From Propionibacteriaceae bacterium (lineage in GTDB: Bacteria > Actinomycetota > Actinomycetes > Propionibacteriales > Propionibacteriaceae), in assembly GCA_024636075.1 (NCBI GenBank), contig JAGXHS010000164.1:1-12051 (forward strand): 12,051 bases of DNA, given 5' to 3'. A program made the position numbers and the translations under genes. The notes beneath the pieces are model-generated. The model ran no database searches. It was not told where the DNA came from and saw only the letters and a list, made by a program, of their open reading frames with translations. Positions 1 through 6,619 of this stretch are shown here, piece after piece (position 1 is the first letter of the stretch; the number at the start of each line of letters is the position of its first letter).

Positions 1-528
1 GGACAGCAGCGGGGAAATCACCGAGAAACTGGGATTCTCTGTGGTGGCGGCCACCAGGGTGACCAGCCGGTTCTCCACCGCGGGCAGCAACACGTCCTGC
101 TGCGCCTTGCTGAAACGGTGCACCTCGTCGACGAACAACACCGTGTCGTTGCCACGCGCCAATTCCCGGCGCGCGATGTCCAGTTCGGCGCGCACCTCCT
201 TGACCCCGGCGGTGACGGCTGACAATTCGATGAATCGCCGGTTGGTGCTGCGTGAGACCACTGAAGCGATGGTGGTCTTGCCGACCCCGGGCGGCCCCCA
301 CAGGAAAACCGACATCGACGCAGTTCCTTCAGCCAACCGTCGCAGCGGAGAACCGGGGGCCAGCAGGTGCTTCTGCCCGACGATCTCGTCGATCGTTCGT
401 GGTCTCAGCCGCACTGCGAGTGGCACCCGATGATGCCCGGCATCCCGCAGCGATCCGCCGCCCGGTGCGGCGGTGGATCGTCTCGCCGAGGCGTCCGTTG
501 GATCAGGATTGCCGAAGAGATCGGTCAT
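1..528 (-). CDS. rarA: Replication-associated recombination protein A, RarA/MgsA-type AAA+ ATPase (N-terminal part, cut by window edge)
   Basis: The frame is open from ATG at 528 to base 1 without a stop and gives the first 176 residues of a protein usually about 430-450 long. After a variable, Gly/Ala-rich N-terminus, the conserved part begins near residue 37 with a 'R-P-x-T-x-D-E-x-V-G-Q-x-H-L' motif. Walker A GPPGVGKT lies at 78-85, Walker B LFVDEVH at 131-137, and the sensor-1 segment ATTEN at 161-165. The AVTAGVKEVR and RFSKAQQD stretches are typical of RarA and separate it from RuvB and DnaX. RarA proteins act at stalled replication forks and single-strand gaps with SSB. The ATG overlaps the TGA of the upstream phosphatase (ATGA), and I see no Shine-Dalgarno before it, so translation probably depends on coupling. 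The C-terminal tetramerisation region lies outside the window. Confidence 0.93.
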   Translation of the reverse strand, partial: MTDLFGNPDPTDASARRSTAAPGGGSLRDAGHHRVPLAVRLRPRTIDEIVGQKHLLAPGSPLRRLAEGTASMSVFLWGPPGVGKTTIASVVSRSTNRRFIELSAVTAGVKEVRAELDIARRELARGNDTVLFVDEVHRFSKAQQDVLLPAVENRLVTLVAATTENPSFSVISPLLS

Positions 529-1325
529 GGCTGCAACAGCTTGCGCCTCAGCTGCTCGGTGTCATGTGCGGACCAGCCCTGAGCCGTCAGCCAGCCCAAC
601 ACTCCCCCGTACTGTTCGTCCAGTTCCTCCAGCACCATCCGCATCGCATCGGCGGGCGTCATCTGGTCTGCCGGGCTCTGTCCCTGCATCCCGGGGGCAT
701 AGGTCGGGGTGCTGATCAACCGGCGGAACACGAGTTCAATTCGCTCGTTGGTGGCCTCGTAGTCTTCGAGCAGGTGATCACGTGACACGCCCACCACGCT
801 CAAGGCGAGTGCCACCAGGGTTCCGGTGCGGTCCTTGCCCGCGGCGCAGTGCACCACCGCAGCACCCGAGGCACCGGCGATCGCCCGCAAACCGGCCACG
901 ATGCTGTCCGGTCGCTGGCTGAAGTAGCCCAGGTAGTGGTGCCGCAACCGGATGTCGTGGCCCTGGGCCGGATGGTCGTCGACGACGTCGCTGAAGTCAT
1001 CAGCCCACGGCAGCTCGTCATCGGGGACACCGGTTTCAATGGAGTCCTCGACGAAGAAGCTGTGCTGATGCAACGTGACCGTCGCTTCGGCGTGGATGCC
1101 GGCAGCACCCTCCTTGCGCAGTTCGAGGGGGGAACGCAAGTCGATGATGTCGCTGAGGCCCAGCTGGTCCACCAACCAGCGGATGTCACTCTCGCTCAAG
1201 TCCTGCAGGTTGTCCGAGCGGATCAGCCGACCGGGCTGCACGGTGTCGCCCTCCGCGGTGGGCAGGCCACCCACGTCACGCATGTTGACCACACCGTCCA
1301 GGCTGATCCAGTTCACCTCGCTCAT
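525..1325 (-). CDS. Tyrosine/lipid-type protein phosphatase (PtpB/LipA-like, HCxxGKDRTG)
   Basis: This 266-residue cytoplasmic-looking protein has no signal peptide and no membrane segment. It has the two hallmarks of the Y_phosphatase3 family: an N-terminal NMRDVGG motif (14-20) followed by a GRLIRSDNL segment (32-40), and the P-loop HCAAGKDRTG at 159-168 with nucleophile Cys160 and phosphate-binding Arg166. An Asp-rich segment around 101-117 is a possible source of the general acid. The Lys-Asp in the P-loop resembles mycobacterial PtpB and Listeria LipA, which accept phosphotyrosine and phosphoinositides; the substrate here is unknown. The ATG overlaps the aspS stop (ATGA) and an AGGA lies 9 nt upstream. 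Its TGA overlaps the rarA start in the same way. Sitting inside an aspS-rarA unit is not something I know as conserved, so a housekeeping link is speculation. Confidence 0.88.
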   Translation of the reverse strand: MSEVNWISLDGVVNMRDVGGLPTAEGDTVQPGRLIRSDNLQDLSESDIRWLVDQLGLSDIIDLRSPLELRKEGAAGIHAEATVTLHQHSFFVEDSIETGVPDDELPWADDFSDVVDDHPAQGHDIRLRHHYLGYFSQRPDSIVAGLRAIAGASGAAVVHCAAGKDRTGTLVALALSVVGVSRDHLLEDYEATNERIELVFRRLISTPTYAPGMQGQSPADQMTPADAMRMVLEELDEQYGGVLGWLTAQGWSAHDTEQLRRKLLQP

Positions 1326-3166
1326 GATGCTGCGTCCTGTGCTCCTGCGTCCGGGGATCCTGCCTCCTTGTCGGCCGGGACCTGCTCGCCGGTCTTCCTG
1401 GTCGGCTTGGCATCCACCCCGGACTCCTTGCGCTGCTGCGCTGTGATTGGCGCCGGAGCCTGGGTCAACGGATCGTGTCCACCACCAGTCTTGGGGAAGG
1501 CGATCACGTCGCGGATCGAGTCCATTCCGGCCAGCAGCGCGACGATCCGGTCCCAGCCGAAGGCAATACCACCGTGCGGTGGGGGGCCGAACTTGAAGGC
1601 GTCCAGCAGGAACCCGAACTTCTCCTGAGCCTGCTCCGGCTCGATGCCCATCACCGCAAACACCCGTTCCTGGACGTCGCGACGATGGATACGGATCGAG
1701 CCGCCGGCGATCTCGTTGCCGTTGCAGACCAGATCGTAGGCGTAGGCGAGCGCACTTCCCGGATCGGTGTCGAAGCTGTCCAGGTATTCCGGGCGGGGTG
1801 ACGTGAAGGCGTGGTGCACAGCTGTCCAGGCACCACCACCGACGGCCACGTCACCGGCGGCCACAGCATCGGAGACGGACTCGAACAGTGGTGCGTCCAC
1901 CACCCACAGCAGGCTCCACGCCTGCTCGTCGATCATTGCGGTGCGCTTGGCGATCTCGACCCGGGCGGCGCCCAGCAGTTCTTGGCTTGGCTTGCGTTTG
2001 CCGGCGGCGAAGAAGATGGCGTCGCCGGGTTGGGCGCCAGCTGCCTCGGCGAGGCCGGTGCGCTCCTCCTCGGAGAGGTTCTTGGCGACCGGGCCACCCA
2101 GTACGCCGTCGGTCGCGACGGTGACGTAGGCCAGCCCCCGCGCGCCGCGCTGCCTGGCCCATTCCTGCCAGGCGTCGAACTGGCGGCGCGGCTGATCTGC
2201 CCCGCCGGGCATCACGACACATCCGACGTAGGGGTTCTGGAAGACCCGGAATCCGGTGTCTGCGAAGAACGCGGTCAATTCGCGGATGGGATTCTCGAAC
2301 CTCAGGTCGGGCTTGTCCGATCCGTAGTTGTCCATCGCATCGGTGTATGTCATCCGGGTGAACGGCGCCCGCAGCTCAGCGCCGACCAACCGCCACAGAG
2401 CCACGGCGATCTCCTCGGCGAGGGCGATCACGTCGTCCTGGTCGACAAAGCTCATTTCCACGTCGAGCTGGGTGAATTCCGGCTGCCGATCGGCTCGGAA
2501 GTCCTCGTCGCGATAGCAGCGGGCGATCTGGTAGTAGCGCTCCATGCCGGCGACCATCAGCAGCTGCTTGAACAACTGCGGGCTCTGCGGCAGTGCGTAC
2601 CAGGAACCGGGGGCCAGCCGCGCCGGCACCACGAAATCCCGGGCACCTTCCGGAGTGGATCGGGTCAGGGTCGGAGTTTCGATCTCGACGAAGTCGTGCG
2701 CCTCGAGCACTTCGCGGGCAGTTGCGTTGACCTTGCTGCGCAGCCGGAGCGCCGCAGCTGGAGCTGGCCGGCGGAGATCCAGATAGCGGTAGCGCAGTCG
2801 CGCTGCCTCACCGACGGTGACCCGTTCGTCGATCTGGAAGGGCAATGCGGCAGCAGTGCTCAGCACCACCAACTCGCTGATCGCCACCTCAATGTCACCG
2901 GTGGGCAGATCCGGGTTGGCGTTGCCCTCGGGACGTTCCTCGACAAGTCCGGTGACACTGATGCAGAACTCGTTGCGCAGGTCGTGCGCGCCGGAGGATT
3001 GAAGGATCTCGTCGCGGACGACCACCTGGGCGACGCCGCTGGCGTCGCGAAGATCGATGAAGGCGACCCCGCCGTGATCGCGGCGCTTGGCGACCCACCC
3101 ACTGAGGGTGACGGTGCTGCCGAGGTCGCTGACGCGCAGGGTTCCTGCCTGGTGACTGCGGAGCAT
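1322..3166 (-). CDS. aspS: Aspartate--tRNA ligase (AspRS, probably non-discriminating)
   Basis: A 614-residue class II aminoacyl-tRNA synthetase. The N-terminal OB-fold anticodon domain (about 1-105) contains GWVAKRRDHGG. The catalytic core has motif 1 around 157-172, motif 2 at 216-231 (RCYRDEDFRADRQPEF), the bacterial GAD insertion (about 310-425) and motif 3 at 533-546 (AFGWDRIV). A loose Ala/Lys-rich tail covers the last 35 or so residues. I chose ATG 3166 because AGAAAGGA lies 6 nt upstream and because the family starts with this short lead into the OB fold. The frame stays open upstream to 3637, but that extension is low-complexity Ser/Arg and overlaps an oxidoreductase remnant in another frame. 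His31 and Gly81 match residues associated with enzymes that also aspartylate tRNA-Asn. The stop overlaps the phosphatase start by 4 bp. Confidence 0.97.
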   Translation of the reverse strand: MLRSHQAGTLRVSDLGSTVTLSGWVAKRRDHGGVAFIDLRDASGVAQVVVRDEILQSSGAHDLRNEFCISVTGLVEERPEGNANPDLPTGDIEVAISELVVLSTAAALPFQIDERVTVGEAARLRYRYLDLRRPAPAAALRLRSKVNATAREVLEAHDFVEIETPTLTRSTPEGARDFVVPARLAPGSWYALPQSPQLFKQLLMVAGMERYYQIARCYRDEDFRADRQPEFTQLDVEMSFVDQDDVIALAEEIAVALWRLVGAELRAPFTRMTYTDAMDNYGSDKPDLRFENPIRELTAFFADTGFRVFQNPYVGCVVMPGGADQPRRQFDAWQEWARQRGARGLAYVTVATDGVLGGPVAKNLSEEERTGLAEAAGAQPGDAIFFAAGKRKPSQELLGAARVEIAKRTAMIDEQAWSLLWVVDAPLFESVSDAVAAGDVAVGGGAWTAVHHAFTSPRPEYLDSFDTDPGSALAYAYDLVCNGNEIAGGSIRIHRRDVQERVFAVMGIEPEQAQEKFGFLLDAFKFGPPPHGGIAFGWDRIVALLAGMDSIRDVIAFPKTGGGHDPLTQAPAPITAQQRKESGVDAKPTRKTGEQVPADKEAGSPDAGAQDAAS

Positions 3167-3172
3167 TGCTAT

Positions 3173-3180
3173 TCCTTTCT
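3173..3180 (-). promoter_or_regulatory. Ribosome binding site of aspS
   Basis: The minus strand reads AGAAAGGA, six bases before the ATG at 3166. It is one of the clearest Shine-Dalgarno sequences in the window. It decides the aspS start against an upstream in-frame extension of about 157 codons. Confidence 0.8.
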
Positions 3181-3220
3181 GGGGCGCGCGCATAGACGGT
3201 GCGTTCGCTGGATGGGACTG

Positions 3221-3226
3221 ATCATA
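3221..3226 (-). promoter_or_regulatory. Possible -10 element of an aspS promoter
   Basis: The minus strand reads TATGAT, one base from the TATAAT consensus, and would place a transcription start near 3214 and a leader of about 48 nt before the aspS ATG. No good -35 hexamer is visible 16-18 bp upstream. The site sits just past the end of the oxidoreductase remnant, where a promoter for aspS would be expected. Confidence 0.35.
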
Positions 3227-3233
3227 GTGGCTG

Positions 3234-3587
3234 CTAGAAATCGAAATACTCGCGGAAGATCCTTCCGGGCCGGACCCCCGCCTCCCGAAACCCCATCTGC
3301 AGCGAGCGCACCATCGGCTGTGGACCGCACATGAAGACCGAGAGGTCCTCCGGATGCCCGCCGCAGATGTCGAGGACGCCGCCTGCGGTGAGGCGTCCAT
3401 CGACACGACTCCGCACGAGATGGAAGGCGACCTGCGGATGAGCTTCGACGCGCGAGCGGATCTCGCTCGCGTACGGGACGATCTCGTCCTCGCCCGAAGC
3501 CACGGTGTAAAAGAAGTCGACGTTTCCGCGCAGAGGCTCGTGACCGTTGTCCTTCGAAGCACGCCGGAGCGTGTCAGATTGCCAACG
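3234..3587 (-). pseudogene. C-terminal remnant of a ferredoxin-reductase-type FAD/NAD(P) oxidoreductase
   Basis: This 117-codon stretch ends at TAG 3234 and is bounded upstream by an in-frame TGA at 3590-3588. The peptide reads as the C-terminal half of the NAD(P)-binding domain of ferric-reductase/flavodoxin-reductase-like proteins. It has a GNVDFFYTVASGEDE strand, a GRLT turn, the diagnostic FMCGPQPM motif that packs against the nicotinamide, and the terminal REYFDF with an aromatic near the end that stacks on flavin. The FAD domain, any membrane or haem domain, and the GxGxxP nucleotide loop are all missing. They are not in the 60 bases before the next gene, whose stop is at 3649. No start with a Shine-Dalgarno exists; the internal GTG at 3503 sits mid-strand. 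I infer a deletion-derived remnant of a gene of perhaps 350-450 codons. A translated fragment is possible but unlikely to be active. Confidence 0.72.
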
Positions 3588-3612
3588 TCAAGTTGATTGT
3601 GTCCACATCGCG

Positions 3613-3630
3613 AAAACCGCCAGGCTGGCG
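3613..3630 (-). terminator. Terminator-like hairpin after the nitronate monooxygenase-like gene
   Basis: Read on the minus strand, a 5-bp GC stem CGCCA / TGGCG with loop GCC is followed by GTTTT. It starts 17 bases after the stop codon of the upstream gene (3649-3647) and lies before the oxidoreductase remnant. The stem is short, so this is a weak intrinsic terminator at best, but its position and T-run fit. Confidence 0.4.
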
Positions 3631-3646
3631 TGCTCACGTGGGCGTC

Positions 3647-5068
3647 CTACGCCGGGAGCAACCAGCCCAGTGCCTGTCGCGCCGTCCATCCGTCCGGGTG
3701 AAGTGCAACGAGCATCTCTGCCCCCTCCAGATCCTGCCCGAGGGTGACGGCCGCCTCCTCTTCGTAGCCATTTCGACGCACCTGGCCGAGGCCCACATTC
3801 GCCATCAGCGCGTTGCACAGGCACTTCCGTCCGACGGTGTCCTCCTCCGTGCCACCCTTGCGCAGGTACATGTGGGTGGGTTCGGAAGCACAGCGATACG
3901 CAACGGACCCATCCGGTCGTTCCGCTGGTGAACGGAGATACCCAAGATCACAGATCCGCTCCCTGGCACCATAGACGCCCTCTTCCGAGAGCGTGTCGGA
4001 AAGCTGGGCCACCTTGAACGGAAAACCGGTGGGTGAGGCCCGCGGATCGTTGCGCACAACCAGTGATCCCTCGGCAAGTTGGGACACCAACCGGCTCCTC
4101 AAAGACGGTTTCAGGCCGGACTCCTCGGCCATCGCGAACAGGGTTCCGGTTTGCACGCCGGCGGCCCCCGCAGCCTGCGCCTCGACCACCTTCTCGGGCG
4201 TCCCGTAGCCGCCAGCCAGCCAGAAGGGGAGCCCCACGGCGGCGATCCTGCTCAGATCTGCTTCATCCCGCGGCCCGTAGACCGGCTCACCGGCGTCATC
4301 CAGCACCTGCTTTCCCCGTGGTGGGGAACTGTGGCCCCCGGCATGGGGGCCCTCGACGACGAAGCCGTCAGGGCGGATCTCCGGGTCCCGATTGAGGTAG
4401 TCGGCCAAGATGTGCACCGACACAATCGCCAGGAAGTTCGGCCGGCGCAGCTCCGGCAGTTCGGCTCCCAGGTAGGCGACGGGGTCGAGGGTCGCCTGAT
4501 GCACCGAGGTGGCGTTGGCGACGTCGATGGTGAGGTGGCCGGTGCGTCCGGCGGCGAAGTCGGTGAGCAGACGCGGGATCTCGCGCGGCACCCCTGCGCC
4601 CATGATCACGTAATCAACGTCGGCGAGCATTGCGCCGAGAATCGCGGAGGCGTTGGCGGTCTGGACCTTCTCCAGCATGTTGACCCCGATCTCGCCGGTG
4701 TGGCCCTCCTTGGCCAGCCAGACCTCGGAGAAGTTCCCCAGCAGGCTCAGCTCGATCGCATCCTGTCCGGGCGAGATCGTCAGCGTGGGGTGTGGTCGGT
4801 AGGGACGGCCGGCGGGTCGGCCGCCGTCGATGAAGTACTTGTCGAGTACACGCTGCGCCATCGCGGGTGACGGGAAGTGCGACAGGGCCCGGCGGCGATG
4901 GCCCCCGGGGTCGCCATCCTGGAGCACGCGGGCCAGCACCCCGTCGAGTGCCGTTCCCGAGACCACGCCGAGCTGTCCGCAGAGCGAGACCTCGCGAGCC
5001 AGTTGCCAGGCTGACACGGCGATGCCCATGCCACCCTGAATTACCACGGGAGGATGTGTGATTGCCAC
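3647..5068 (-). CDS. Nitronate monooxygenase / PfaD-like FMN-dependent oxidoreductase
   Basis: A 473-residue protein of the 2-nitropropane dioxygenase TIM-barrel family. The first barrel strand carries VVIQGGMG (8-15), the phosphate-binding strand start of the family. EGPHAGGH (239-246) supplies the catalytic/FMN-binding His-Gly-Gly region, LAGGYGTPE (284-292) and GAAGVQTGT (301-309) the FMN phosphate site. It is longer than simple nitronate monooxygenases (about 320-370) and closer to PfaD-type proteins. The extra C-terminal part contains Cys373, Cys393 and a CLC pair (416, 418). The substrate is unknown: nitronate oxidation or an enoyl-reductase-like role are both possible. GTG 5068 is chosen because GAGGAG lies 9 nt upstream and a promoter/operator lies just before it; the frame stays open to 5221 but would run through that operator. 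Transcribed as a single gene, ending at a weak hairpin. Confidence 0.82.
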   Translation of the reverse strand: MAITHPPVVIQGGMGIAVSAWQLAREVSLCGQLGVVSGTALDGVLARVLQDGDPGGHRRRALSHFPSPAMAQRVLDKYFIDGGRPAGRPYRPHPTLTISPGQDAIELSLLGNFSEVWLAKEGHTGEIGVNMLEKVQTANASAILGAMLADVDYVIMGAGVPREIPRLLTDFAAGRTGHLTIDVANATSVHQATLDPVAYLGAELPELRRPNFLAIVSVHILADYLNRDPEIRPDGFVVEGPHAGGHSSPPRGKQVLDDAGEPVYGPRDEADLSRIAAVGLPFWLAGGYGTPEKVVEAQAAGAAGVQTGTLFAMAEESGLKPSLRSRLVSQLAEGSLVVRNDPRASPTGFPFKVAQLSDTLSEEGVYGARERICDLGYLRSPAERPDGSVAYRCASEPTHMYLRKGGTEEDTVGRKCLCNALMANVGLGQVRRNGYEEEAAVTLGQDLEGAEMLVALHPDGWTARQALGWLLPA

Positions 5069-5077
5069 CGGTGGACT

Positions 5078-5083
5078 CTCCTC
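5078..5083 (-). promoter_or_regulatory. Ribosome binding site of the nitronate monooxygenase-like gene
   Basis: The minus strand reads GAGGAG, 9 bases upstream of GTG 5068. It supports the 473-residue product over an in-frame extension of 51 residues that would be translated from within the operator region. Confidence 0.7.
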
Positions 5084-5096
5084 AGTCAAAGGAACA

Positions 5097-5102
5097 ATAG
5101 TA
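5097..5102 (-). promoter_or_regulatory. Possible -10 element of the nitronate monooxygenase-like gene
   Basis: The minus strand reads TACTAT, matching the TANNNT core. It predicts a start near 5090 and a leader of about 22 nt that contains the GAGGAG. At a 17-bp spacing the -35 position (about 5120-5125) falls inside the CTACG palindrome, so a protein bound there would block RNA polymerase. Confidence 0.45.
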
Positions 5103-5103
5103 T

Positions 5104-5137
5104 CTACGCCATCGTAACCTACGGTGGCGTAGGTCAC
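5104..5137 (-). promoter_or_regulatory. Overlapping CTACG palindromes, probable repressor operator
   Basis: ACCTACG (5117-5123) and CGTAGGT (5128-5134) form a perfect 7-bp inverted repeat around a 4-bp centre. Two more pairs beyond a single mismatch extend it to 24 bp (5114-5137). A second inverted pair, CTACGCCA (5104-5111) with TGGCGTAG (5125-5132), overlaps it, so three half-sites of the same core occur in 30 bp. It lies directly upstream of the predicted -10. Size and symmetry fit a TetR-family dimer, but no regulator gene is in the window and the factor is unknown. Confidence 0.6.
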
Positions 5138-5228
5138 CGAACCCAGGAGATTGATGCGATCGGGAGAACACTGAGGACTGGCGGTCTGACGGTCGTCGGC
5201 CTGCTGCTCATTCGAGAGCACGGACCGG

Positions 5229-6560
5229 TCAGAAGGTTGTGACAGCTGGCTTCAGGTCGGCCGGTGGAGGGCTCCAGGTGGCGGCGTCGGCGGGTTGCTG
5301 GTCGCCGCTGCGAATGTCCTTCACTTCACCGCTGACGCCGCCGAACCAGACGAACGGAATGCCGCGCCGATCCGCGTAACGGATCTGCTTGCCGAACTTG
5401 TCGGCCTTGGGTGCGACTTCGCAGGCGATGCCACGCGAGCGCAATGAACCGGCCACCGCCATCGCCTGGTCGCGGGTCTCTTCGTCGTCGACGGCCACCA
5501 GCACGGCGCTGGGCACCGGGCGACTGCACTGCACGACGCCCTTGCTGATCAGCGGCGCAAGCAGTCGGGTGATTCCCAGCGAGATCCCCACGCCCGGGTA
5601 CGTCGTCTTCCCGTCACTGGCCAGGGTGTCGTACCGGCCACCAGAACTTACCGAGCCCATGTGCTCGTGGCCGACGAGTTCCGTCTCGTAGACAGTGCCG
5701 GTGTAGTAGTCCAGACCGCGGGCGATCTTCATGTCAGCCACCAGGCGTCCGGGCACCTGCCTGTTCGCCGCCCGCACCACCTGCGTGAGTTGCGCCAGGC
5801 CTTCATCGAGCATTTCGTGGCGGACCCCCAATCCGCGCACCTGGTCGACGAAGCTCTCGTCGGTGCTGTTGATCTGGGCCAGCGCGACGCACTGGGCGGC
5901 CTGGTCATCGCTCAAGGACACCTCGTCGATGAGCAGCCGGGCAACTGCCCCGGCGCCGATCTTGTCGAACTTGTCCACCCGTTGGAGCACCGCAGCGGTG
6001 TCCTCGATACCGAGACCTCGGTAGAAACCTTCCGACAGTTTCCGGTTGTTGACGTGCATCCGTACCGTCGGCAGTCCCAGTTCGACGTGCAGCCGCTCCA
6101 ACGCCTCCAGCATCACCAAGGGCGCCTCGACGTCGTGGTGCGGTGCAAGCTCTTGTTGGCCGACGATGTCGATGTCGGCCTGGCTGAACTCGCGGTAGCG
6201 CCCCTCCTGAGGGCGTTCACCCCGCCAGACCTTCTGGATCTGGTAGCGACGGAATGGAAAGGCGAGGTGACCCGCGTTCTCCAGCACGTAGCGAGCCAAG
6301 GGCACCGTCAGGTCGAAGTGCAGGCCCAGGTCGTCTGACCGGGCGCCGGGTTCGGCGTGCAGCCTTCGCACGACGTACACCTCTTTGTCGACCTCCCCCT
6401 TGCGGGCAAGCTGGGCCATCGGTTCCACTGAGCGGGTCTCCACCGGGGCGAAGCCGTGCAGTTCGAAGGTCTCCCGCAGAATGTCGAGCACCTGCTGCTC
6501 GATCATCCGCCCAGCTGGCAGGAACTCCGGGAAACCGGACAGGGGTTTGGGGCGCGCCAC
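5229..6560 (-). CDS. hisS: Histidine--tRNA ligase (HisRS)
   Basis: A 443-residue class II synthetase, close to the usual length. It attaches histidine to tRNA-His. Motif 2 spans about 104-129 (FRRYQIQKVWRGERPQEGRY, then REFSQADID). The histidine-specific motifs are ARGLDYYTGTVYE (280-292) with Arg281, and SSGGRYD (305-311). Motif 3 is GVGISLGITRL (323-333). The C-terminal alpha/beta anticodon domain covers about 348-440. The N-terminus has SGFPEFLP in place of the common KG-x-x-D-x-x-P lead of bacterial HisRS, which points to a distinct actinobacterial subtype. The start is GTG 6560, fixed by AAGGAG 5 nt upstream. It is 59 bp downstream of the hydrolase gene; a TAGAGT at 6602-6597 could be its own -10. 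Confidence 0.96.
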   Translation of the reverse strand: MARPKPLSGFPEFLPAGRMIEQQVLDILRETFELHGFAPVETRSVEPMAQLARKGEVDKEVYVVRRLHAEPGARSDDLGLHFDLTVPLARYVLENAGHLAFPFRRYQIQKVWRGERPQEGRYREFSQADIDIVGQQELAPHHDVEAPLVMLEALERLHVELGLPTVRMHVNNRKLSEGFYRGLGIEDTAAVLQRVDKFDKIGAGAVARLLIDEVSLSDDQAAQCVALAQINSTDESFVDQVRGLGVRHEMLDEGLAQLTQVVRAANRQVPGRLVADMKIARGLDYYTGTVYETELVGHEHMGSVSSGGRYDTLASDGKTTYPGVGISLGITRLLAPLISKGVVQCSRPVPSAVLVAVDDEETRDQAMAVAGSLRSRGIACEVAPKADKFGKQIRYADRRGIPFVWFGGVSGEVKDIRSGDQQPADAATWSPPPADLKPAVTTF

Positions 6561-6565
6561 AGGGG

Positions 6566-6571
6566 CTCCTT
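6566..6571 (-). promoter_or_regulatory. Ribosome binding site of hisS
   Basis: The minus strand reads AAGGAG with 5 bases to GTG 6560, a strong Shine-Dalgarno that supports the GTG start. Confidence 0.75.
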
Positions 6572-6619
6572 CGTCGTGAACGGGTGTGCGGGTGCCACTC
6601 TATGCCGTGGCGAGCGTGA

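Noticed and set aside
1811..3334. Long open frame of 507 codons on the plus strand
   Set aside because: It lies antisense to aspS, whose protein is a clear family match over the whole length; the translation shows no recognisable domain and looks like high-GC shadow.
3167..3637. N-terminal extension that would make AspRS 771 residues
   Set aside because: The added 157 residues are low-complexity Ser/Arg sequence overlapping the oxidoreductase remnant in another frame; a strong ribosome binding site supports ATG 3166.
5069..5221. N-terminal extension that would make the flavoenzyme 524 residues
   Set aside because: It would be translated through the palindromic operator and promoter; family proteins begin close to the VVIQGGMG strand and GTG 5068 has a ribosome binding site.
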